Source: WRKB01 sp031551145 (GTDB taxonomy: Bacteria; Desulfobacterota; Desulfovibrionia; Desulfovibrionales; Desulfovibrionaceae). Taken from it: a stretch of 16,727 nucleotides of DNA. Below the pieces are notes generated by a model. It was not told the DNA's origin. It did no database searches and worked only from the letters and a program-made list of their open reading frames with translations. The stretch spans positions 1 to 16,727 of the forward strand of contig JAVBNZ010000077.1 in the NCBI GenBank assembly GCA_031551145.1, given 5' to 3'. Below, piece by piece: positions 7,590 to 12,993 of the stretch; position 1 is the stretch's first letter, and each line of letters starts with the position of its first letter. The translations under genes were made by a program, and so were the position numbers.

Positions 7590-9734
7590 TTACGCGCCGG
7601 GATGCCGGGTTGAAAACATGCGCACTTCTTCCGCCATGTGCATCAGGGAGCGTTGCAGAATGCGGGCAAGCGAAGCTGCGCCGCCGGGGGAGAAAGGCGG
7701 CGGGCCGTCGGCGGTCGCTTCCTCCAACTCCCGGGTTGCACGCTGGATTTTTACCAGAAGCGCGCGGTAACGCACAAAATCCGAACTTTCCAGCACATGC
7801 CGCAGTTCCGCCATGATGGGACGCAGCAGCGCCTTTTCGCGCGGTGAAAAGGCGTCTTTATCCATGTTGTGCCGGATCGTGATGATCACGCGGCCGAGGT
7901 TGCCGACGGTCAGAGCGCGTTTGAGCATGGTCTGCTTTTCTTTTTCCGTCGGCAGGGAACTGGTGATGTGCTGCAACAGAATATCGCGCAGCCTGCTTTC
8001 AAATTGCGGCAGCAGGGAGTCGAGACGGGCACGGCAGGCGCGGCCCGTTTCGCGCAGCAGTCCCCGGTGCAGACGCCGCTTCCACCATGAACCGCCTGAA
8101 GGCAGGACTACGGCCAGCATGGCCGCTGCCACGAAGATGCCGGTAAGCTTGGCAAACCCGCCGGCTGCCAGAGCAGCGGGGTCGATGTGCAACACCAGGC
8201 CGGGATTGGCAAAAGAGGCAAACATGAAATTGTACCCCCTGCCCAGACCGGTGAGCGGCGGAATGGTCATCAAATACGGCCCCACCGCCAGAAAAGGGAA
8301 GAGAGCTGCGCACATGGGCACGAAGTCCGTCATGCCCGGCAACACCAGGAAAATGTATGCCATCCCGAAAATGACCCCGACGGTGCAACCGCCCGCGATG
8401 AACAGAATGGAGCGCACGGGGTTGGGAGCCGCGGCCTGAATGCTGCAGAAAATGGCGGCGAAGATCGCGGCGTCGGTGCCCGCCGACCAGCCGGAAACGT
8501 GCTGGAACACAAGAACAATCGCCAGTACCAACCCGGCCCGCAGGCCGTAAACGAGAGCTATGCCCTTGTCCGTTCCCATGCCGAAGCGGGTGAGTCGCGT
8601 GGAATTTGCCGAAGGGGACTCGGTGAGACCCGCGTATTGCAAAAGATAGAGCCGCATGTCGGAAAGAAAGCGGTGCAGCAGATGTATGCCGCTTTCGAGC
8701 AGACGGCGCTCCTCCGGGAAAAAGCGGCTCCGGGCAAGAAGATCGGCAAGATCCGCCTCAACCTTTTTCCCGTAATCGCCAAGAGAATCCGCAGCGGCCT
8801 GAGCCTCTTCGGCCGTGCGGATGGGAACGCCTTGCGGAGCGAGGCGTTCGGCCGCGCCGGCTAAAATATCCCGGAAAAAAATCCGCAGGGGACCATCGTC
8901 GTCTTTGGGCAGGCGGGCGACAAAAGTACACAGGGCGTAAAAGCTGGTGGAGACCATCATGAAGCCGGTGTTGAACAGGCGCAGCCGGTCGGGATCAACG
9001 GTGCTCCCGGCTTCGAACGCGGCCGAGGCTCCGTAGCTGTCCAGCGTGGCCACGTCCTGAATAAAGCGCAACTGTACCCGCTCCATCGCGGCGGGCGGCA
9101 GGTCCCCGTTCAAGGCCGTACGCACCATGTCGCCGAAGGTGAGGAAGCAATTTTCGGCGGCGGCATACAACGAGTTCTGCACGACCTTCGGAAAAATGCT
9201 TTCGCTGGTCAGAGCCACGCAGAGAATCCCGACAAAGACTTCGGAAACCCTTAAGGAAGTAACGTTGAAAATGCGCTCCGGGGTATCGAGAATGGGCAGG
9301 GCAATGATGCAGGCCGTGTACCCGGCCAGCACAAAGCCGTATGCCCGGGCGTTGCGCCGGAGCGCGGAGCCGGCTGTGCATATGGCCACCCACAGGCACA
9401 TTCCTGCCAGAAGCAGAGGCCGCTGCTGCGCAAACAGCTCAAAAAGCAACACCGCCACCGCGCCCCCGGCGCAGTTGCCCAGTATGCGGTAGACGCTTGT
9501 GGCCAGCACCGCCCCGCTTTGGGGCTGGATGACCACCAAGGCGGTGACCATGGCTGTGGCCGGCTGATCCAATTCCAGAAACATGGCCAGCCACAAGGAC
9601 ATGAACACCGCCAGGGCGGCGCGCAGCACAAAGCCCCAGCGCGCGCCCTCCCGGCGCAGAAGCGGCGGAAACAGCTCCCGCAGCTCTTCCCGCGGGGACG
9701 AAAACTCGACTCTCACCCAGGAGCGGGTGCTCAC
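7590..9734 (-). CDS. FUSC-family inner-membrane efflux transporter (AaeB-like)
   Basis: The protein has 714 residues in the duplicated architecture of the FUSC/AaeB family. A membrane block (about 32-180) is followed by a long soluble helical region (about 185-385), a second membrane block (about 388-545) and a C-terminal soluble helical tail of about 165 residues. E. coli AaeB is about 655 residues, so this one is somewhat longer. The start is a GTG at 9734 preceded by GGGGGAGG. It overlaps the stop of the outer-membrane factor gene by four bases (GTGA), which implies translational coupling. Neighbouring genes supply the outer-membrane channel, small membrane protein and adaptor. Family members are proton-driven exporters of hydroxylated aromatic acids or of drugs; which applies here is not visible. 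Confidence 0.92.
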   Translation of the reverse strand: MSTRSWVRVEFSSPREELRELFPPLLRREGARWGFVLRAALAVFMSLWLAMFLELDQPATAMVTALVVIQPQSGAVLATSVYRILGNCAGGAVAVLLFELFAQQRPLLLAGMCLWVAICTAGSALRRNARAYGFVLAGYTACIIALPILDTPERIFNVTSLRVSEVFVGILCVALTSESIFPKVVQNSLYAAAENCFLTFGDMVRTALNGDLPPAAMERVQLRFIQDVATLDSYGASAAFEAGSTVDPDRLRLFNTGFMMVSTSFYALCTFVARLPKDDDGPLRIFFRDILAGAAERLAPQGVPIRTAEEAQAAADSLGDYGKKVEADLADLLARSRFFPEERRLLESGIHLLHRFLSDMRLYLLQYAGLTESPSANSTRLTRFGMGTDKGIALVYGLRAGLVLAIVLVFQHVSGWSAGTDAAIFAAIFCSIQAAAPNPVRSILFIAGGCTVGVIFGMAYIFLVLPGMTDFVPMCAALFPFLAVGPYLMTIPPLTGLGRGYNFMFASFANPGLVLHIDPAALAAGGFAKLTGIFVAAAMLAVVLPSGGSWWKRRLHRGLLRETGRACRARLDSLLPQFESRLRDILLQHITSSLPTEKEKQTMLKRALTVGNLGRVIITIRHNMDKDAFSPREKALLRPIMAELRHVLESSDFVRYRALLVKIQRATRELEEATADGPPPFSPGGAASLARILQRSLMHMAEEVRMFSTRHPGA

Positions 9735-11341
9735 GGCCTCCCCCTTGGCGTGCCTGACGCATCTGCCGCGCCCGCCGCACCCGGCGGGTCGGCTTCACCT
9801 TCTTCGCCTCCGGCTGCGCCGACGAATTTCGGAGCGGGAGGAGCCGGCGGCGCATCGGCGGCAAAGGGTGCGGGAAAGGGCGGCGTCACAGGATCGGGCC
9901 CCGCCTTGTAGCCGCCGCCGAGTTCATACATGAGCCGGGCATGGGTATCCAGACGGCGGGCGGCAAGAGAGGCGACCCGTTCTTCTTCCGTCAGCAGCAT
10001 GGTTTCAGCCGTCAGCACGTGGAGATATTCCGTGAATCCCGCCTTGTAGCCGCGCAGGCCGGCATCGTAGGCGCGCCGGGCCAGGCGCAGGGCTTTGCGG
10101 GCTTCTTCCGCCTGTATTTTCAGCGAGTTCGCTTCCTCCACCCGGCCGGCCACCGCGGAAAGGGCGGAAATGACCGTTTCATTGTACAATTCCACAGCCG
10201 CGTCATACGCAGCGGTGCTCGCGGCGAGTTGCCCGCGCAAACGCCCGCCCTGAAAAAGGGGCAGGGTCACGGCCGGTCCCACCAGGCCGCTCAGGGAACC
10301 GGGAGTAAGAAACGAACTCAGGCCGACGGCGAGAAGCCCGCCCGAAGCGGCCAGGTTGATGTTGGGATAAAAGGCCGCCTTGGCCGCGACTATGCTCTGC
10401 CCGGCGGCCAGCACACGCAGGCGCGCGGCCGTAATGTCCGGCCTGCGCCCGGTCAGTTCGGCGGGCAGGGCGGCAGGCACGCCTGTGGTTTCCGCCGCGG
10501 ACAGAACCGGCTTTTCGATCGCCTCGCCCGCGCCGGGCCCCCGGCCGATAAGCGCGGCTATCTGCTGTTTGGTGATGGCAATGGCCGATTCCAGCTCGGC
10601 TATGCGGATCCGCGCGGCCGAAACGGGGACGGCGGTCTGGCTGACGGCCAGTTCCGCGTCAATGCCCGCGGCTGAAAGTTCGCGGGCTATGCGGTGCACC
10701 TCCTCCCGCTGGGCCAGGGTTTTGCGGGCCACGCGCAGCAGTTCGTACTGCTCGGAAAGCCGGATGTACGCGCGCACCACGCCGGTTTCCAGCACCAGCC
10801 GCGCGGCCTGCGCCTCGGCGGAAGCCGCTGCCGCCGCATCCAGGCCGGCTGTGTAGGCGGCCTTTTCCCCGCCCCAAAGATCCAGAATATAGGAAGCGGA
10901 AAGCAGGGCGGCGGTATCCGTGAGCTCGTGCCCCGCCTGTTCCTCGGCGTAATAAATATGCTTGCTGTAGTGGGTGTACATCATCTTGCCGCCGGCATTG
11001 AGCGAGGGATACAGGCCGCTTCCGGCGGCCACGGCCGCGCCCCGCGCCATGCGCACCCTGGCCTTGGCCATGCGCAGATTCGGGCTCTCGCTCAGAGCCT
11101 GTTCCACCAGGCGATTGAGCCGGGGATCGCGGTACGCCTCCCACCAATGGTCGGCGGGCCAGGCGATTCCGTCCGCGTGCGGCAGGGCCGTGCCGCTTTC
11201 CAGGCCGGCGGCGTCCAGAGGAATCGATTGAGGAATGATGTCGCGCGGAGCGCAGCCGAAGAAGGCCGGCACGAAAGTCGCCCAGGCACAGAAGAGGAGA
11301 ATGGAGCCTATGCGGCGGAAACACGGCATTGAAGCGTGCAT
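9731..11341 (-). CDS. NodT-family outer-membrane efflux lipoprotein
   Basis: This is the TolC-like outer-membrane channel of the pump, 536 residues from the ATG at 11341. A hydrophobic signal sequence ends in FFGC; the lipidated Cys would be residue 30 from this start, or 26 from the ATG at 11329. Two OEP repeats follow: the first begins around WWEAYRDPRLNRLVEQAL, and the second includes RRPDITAARLRVLAA and LPLFQGGRLRGQL. The C-terminus carries an unusual tail of about 50 residues rich in Pro, Ala and Gly after the normal end near LMYELGGGYK. The start is uncertain: GGGGGAG (11355-11361) lies 13 bases before the ATG at 11341, which is long, and a possible -10 box overlaps the gap. It is the first gene of the operon, and its stop overlaps the pump start. 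Confidence 0.9.
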   Translation of the reverse strand: MHASMPCFRRIGSILLFCAWATFVPAFFGCAPRDIIPQSIPLDAAGLESGTALPHADGIAWPADHWWEAYRDPRLNRLVEQALSESPNLRMAKARVRMARGAAVAAGSGLYPSLNAGGKMMYTHYSKHIYYAEEQAGHELTDTAALLSASYILDLWGGEKAAYTAGLDAAAAASAEAQAARLVLETGVVRAYIRLSEQYELLRVARKTLAQREEVHRIARELSAAGIDAELAVSQTAVPVSAARIRIAELESAIAITKQQIAALIGRGPGAGEAIEKPVLSAAETTGVPAALPAELTGRRPDITAARLRVLAAGQSIVAAKAAFYPNINLAASGGLLAVGLSSFLTPGSLSGLVGPAVTLPLFQGGRLRGQLAASTAAYDAAVELYNETVISALSAVAGRVEEANSLKIQAEEARKALRLARRAYDAGLRGYKAGFTEYLHVLTAETMLLTEEERVASLAARRLDTHARLMYELGGGYKAGPDPVTPPFPAPFAADAPPAPPAPKFVGAAGGEEGEADPPGAAGAADASGTPRGRP

Positions 11342-11344
11342 ATG

Positions 11345-11385
11345 ATTGATTGTACTCCCCCGTTGCGGGCAGAATGTCAATCAAT
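11345..11385 (-). promoter_or_regulatory. Candidate promoter and flanking inverted repeat of the efflux operon
   Basis: Two perfect 8-base inverted arms, ATTGATTG (11345-11352) and CAATCAAT (11378-11385), lie 33 bases apart centre to centre just upstream of the NodT-type gene. On the minus strand they overlap a consensus TTGACA (11375-11380) and a TACAAT (11349-11354). The spacer is 20 bases, longer than the usual 17, a pattern sometimes seen where a regulator twists or bends the promoter. If TACAAT is used, transcription would start at or very near the ATG at 11341, giving an almost leaderless message. No regulator gene lies next to the operon. Confidence 0.4.
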
Positions 11386-11438
11386 AAGTTTTCACCTACA
11401 GGCAAGTATGGCTGTTTAAGGAAAAGTAACTTCAAGTG

Positions 11439-11557
11439 CTTCATGCCAAAATCGGCCAACTCACCGTGGAACGCGATTTTTTGGCCGAAGCCCGAGGGAA
11501 GCGGTGAGCGTCTCCCGCAGGCAAAACATGGTCGATTCCGGCCATGCACAGCTCAGT
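11439..11557 (+). pseudogene. Remnant of an IS3-family transposase (end of OrfA, start of OrfB)
   Basis: In one frame, 11439-11507 reads LHAKIGQLTVERDFLAEA and then stops, the characteristic C-terminus of IS3-group OrfA. In the -1 frame, 11498-11557 reads EAVSVSRRQNMVDSGHAQLS, the characteristic join into OrfB. The two frames overlap as in the programmed -1 frameshift of this family. Upstream, the OrfA frame is already broken by a TAA at 11427-11429. Downstream, the OrfB similarity ends abruptly where integrase-like sequence begins. No catalytic DDE region or terminal inverted repeat is visible, so this is a dead fragment. Confidence 0.65.
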
Positions 11558-11817
11558 TGGGGTACACTTTTGCAAGCTGGCTTTCCATGTCTGGAACCAA
11601 TCTTCAAACGATCATGTTGTTGATGGGACACCAGAGCATAAATCTTACTTTGCGCTATGCCCGCCTAAATCCCTCCCATACCCGTCGCCCTGTCGCCGAC
11701 ATGGCCGCAGGCTTCGCCCGCCAGCACGGCATATTGAGTGACGGGGAATTCGTCTACGCCGAGAAATTGCGCTCGACACATGAACTCGACAAATCCGTTT
11801 TCATGCTTGACAAGTAG
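11557..11817 (+). pseudogene. 3' fragment of a tyrosine recombinase (phage-type integrase)
   Basis: The frame reads LGYTFASWLSMSGTNLQTIM, then LLMGHQSINLTLRYARLNPS and a final tail ending at the TAG at 11815. This matches the C-terminal catalytic part of phage-type integrases: the segment after the HxxR box, the GH box and the nucleophilic Tyr in RYA. The N-terminal domains and catalytic Arg and Lys are absent, and the expected LRHTFAS reads LGYTFAS here. The frame stays open upstream to 11350, but only through the IS3 remnant in a wrong frame. It is therefore a truncated pseudogene, not a 155-residue gene. It lies about 1 kb from the 3' end of tRNA-Lys, and its last codons contain the -35 box of the toxin-antitoxin promoter. 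Confidence 0.75.
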
Positions 11818-11842
11818 ACAAAATAGACATATTGTCCATTTT
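11807..11842 (+). promoter_or_regulatory. Promoter and operator-like palindrome of the toxin-antitoxin operon
   Basis: TTGACA (11807-11812) and TATTGT (11830-11835) are separated by exactly 17 bases. A near-perfect palindrome covers the -10 box and the expected start point: arms AAAATAGACA (11820-11829) and TGTCCATTTT (11833-11842) around a central TAT, with one mismatched pair. TAGACA also occurs twice in direct orientation (11815-11820 and 11824-11829). Such a site is what an autoregulating antitoxin or toxin-antitoxin complex would bind; the binding is inferred. Confidence 0.65.
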
Positions 11843-11862
11843 AAGAAATGAGGATGTCCCGT

Positions 11863-12147
11863 ATGCTGAAACGCCGGATCACGCGAGATGCCGAGAAGGC
11901 AATGGATAAGATGCCGGACAAGCATTTTTGCCAAGTATACGATGCCGTCGAAGCCCTGCGCGTCGAACCGGAACCGGAAGACTCCAAGGAACTGGTAAGC
12001 AACGTCACGCCGAAGCGTCGCCGCAAGGATATCGGCGAATACCGGATCATTTATTGGTATGACGACGAATCGCTTTATATAGATCTTGTCGGCAGACGCA
12101 ATGACGGCGATGTATATAAGGCGGCAAAGCGAAAGGGGATAATATGA
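11863..12147 (+). CDS. RelE/ParE-superfamily toxin of a toxin-antitoxin pair
   Basis: This is a small basic protein of 94 residues. The N-terminal helices (RRITRDAEKAMDKMPDKHF) and the C-terminal strands (RRKDIGEYRIIYWYDDESLY, then GRRNDGDVYKAAKRK) match the RelE-type fold, with the conserved arginines and the D-V-Y near the end. RelE toxins cut mRNA on the ribosome and ParE toxins poison gyrase; the sequence alone does not settle which applies. Three in-frame ATGs occur at 11848, 11854 and 11863. The third is preferred because GAGGA lies 8-9 bases before it. The stop overlaps the antitoxin start as ATGA, so the toxin comes first, the reverse of the classic relBE order. Codon use is less GC-rich than in the flanking genes, consistent with transfer. 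Confidence 0.85.
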   Translation: MLKRRITRDAEKAMDKMPDKHFCQVYDAVEALRVEPEPEDSKELVSNVTPKRRRKDIGEYRIIYWYDDESLYIDLVGRRNDGDVYKAAKRKGII

Positions 12148-12431
12148 ACACCGTCAATGCCACCTATGCGAAGCAGAACTTCGGCGCATGCGTTGCCGAC
12201 GCGGCAACGCAGCCGGTTATCATCGAAAAGTCCGGACGGCCCGCCGTGGTCATGATCTCCTATGAGGAATTCCGGAGGCTGAACGAGATGGAAGATGCCA
12301 TGTGGCTCCAGCGTGCCCAGGATGCGGCGGTCGGAGGATACCTTTCCACCGAGGAATCGGACGATTTCATGAAGAAGCGCCTGGAGAAAGCAAGCAAGAG
12401 CACTTCTCCGACAGCAGCACCGGCACCGTAG
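12144..12431 (+). CDS. Phd/YefM-family antitoxin
   Basis: The protein has 95 residues. The N-terminal half (NATYAKQNFGACVADA, then PVIIEKSGRPAVVMISYEEF) is a typical Phd/YefM DNA-binding fold. The C-terminal half is charged and Pro/Ala-rich at its end, as expected of the flexible region that wraps a toxin. It starts within the toxin stop (ATGA overlap) behind AAGGGG, so its translation is probably coupled to the toxin. It should neutralise the RelE-like toxin and, with it, repress the palindromic promoter upstream. A terminator follows 33 bases after its stop. The family and pairing are well supported; stability and activity are not visible. Confidence 0.88.
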   Translation: MNTVNATYAKQNFGACVADAATQPVIIEKSGRPAVVMISYEEFRRLNEMEDAMWLQRAQDAAVGGYLSTEESDDFMKKRLEKASKSTSPTAAPAP

Positions 12432-12463
12432 AAATCCCTCAAGAAATAAAAATCTTCCCCGGT

Positions 12464-12496
12464 AAAACCCGGCATTTGTCGGGTTTTTTGTTTTTT
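12464..12496 (+). terminator. Rho-independent terminator of the toxin-antitoxin operon
   Basis: The stem arms AAAACCCG (12464-12471) and CGGGTTTT (12480-12487) enclose an 8-base loop and run into a T-rich tract (TTTTTTG, then TTTTTT). The hairpin lies 33 bases after the antitoxin stop in the correct orientation. Confidence 0.8.
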
Positions 12497-12784
12497 GGGA
12501 AAAATATTTTGCCGCCGGGATTTTTTTGTGTTTTCGATAAGACGCTGTAAAAATTATGTAAAATTTCCTGCCCATATGCACGTACTCAGCCCCCTGCAGC
12601 AAGTTGAAATGGGAAATGGAAAAGCTTTTGTGGCACGAAGATTACAAAATCGATTCAACGTGCAGTTGGAGGCGTCCATCAAAGACAGGCGAAAGGCAGA
12701 GGCAAGCTTGGCAGCAGCTTGATTTTTTCCCGTCTCGAAAAAGGCTTCAAAAAGGCTTCCACTAATGCCCGTTTATTCAGAAAA
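12497..12784. other. Stretch without a recognised gene between the toxin-antitoxin terminator and the tRNA terminator
   Basis: This stretch is AT-richer than its surroundings. One plus-strand frame from an ATG at 12576 to the TGA at 12720 encodes 48 residues ending in RFNVQLEASIKDRRKAEASL plus AAA. A second plus frame reads EKLLWHEDYKIDSTCSWRRP. Neither has a convincing ribosome site or a family I recognise. It may be further decayed mobile-element sequence. I see no tRNA or repeat array, and no clear duplicate of the tRNA-Lys 3' end. Confidence 0.3.
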
Positions 12785-12821
12785 ACAAAGAAAAAGGACT
12801 TACCGTTTCCGATAAGTCCTT
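12783..12821 (-). terminator. Rho-independent terminator after tRNA-Lys
   Basis: On the minus strand the stem arms AAGGACTTA and TAAGTCCTT (12813-12821 and 12794-12802) enclose a 10-base loop. They run into a T-rich tract (TTTTTCTTTGTTTTT) opposite 12784-12798. The terminator lies 9 bases beyond the CCA end of the tRNA, in the orientation that would stop its transcription. Confidence 0.85.
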
Positions 12822-12830
12822 GATTCTTTT

Positions 12831-12906
12831 TGGTGGGTCGTGCGGGGATCGAACCTGCGACTCTCTGCTTAAAAGGCAGATACTCTACCTACTGAGTTAA
12901 CGACCC
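12831..12906 (-). tRNA. tRNA-Lys (anticodon TTT)
   Basis: This 76-base cloverleaf has an encoded CCA. The acceptor stem GGGTCGT pairs with ACGACCC, the D stem ACTC with GAGT, and the anticodon stem TCTGC with GCAGA around the loop CTTTTAA. The T arm has the loop TTCGATC between GCAGG and CCCGC, which leaves an A-C mismatch in the middle of the T stem (positions 51-63). It has its own promoter (12919-12947) and terminator, and lies 87 bases after glnS on the same strand. Its 3' end faces the integrase remnant and toxin-antitoxin region. Confidence 0.97.
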
Positions 12907-12918
12907 GTAAGGCGAGAC

Positions 12919-12947
12919 TATGTACCGTCCGGCGGCCGGATTGTCAA
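12919..12947 (-). promoter_or_regulatory. Promoter of tRNA-Lys
   Basis: On the minus strand, a consensus TTGACA (12942-12947) and TACATA (12919-12924) are separated by 17 bases. The predicted start is about 6 bases before the mature tRNA. The spacer holds a perfect 13-base palindrome, TCCGGC-C-GCCGGA (about 12928-12940). Confidence 0.7.
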
Positions 12948-12993
12948 GAAGCGCTGTGCGGGTTCGCTTCGGCAACCGAACGGTGGGGGCGGT

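Noticed and set aside
11350..11817. A 155-residue intact protein
   Set aside because: Its first part runs through IS3 remnant sequence in a wrong frame; only the second part is integrase-like. It is a composite of remnants.
11300..12830. Duplicate of the tRNA-Lys 3' end marking the far attachment site
   Set aside because: I looked for GGTTCGATCC or its complement outside the tRNA in this region and did not find it; the far end may be deleted or too degenerate to see.
12960..12985. Terminator after glnS (TTCGG/CCGAA hairpin)
   Set aside because: The stem is only 5 bases and no T tract follows.
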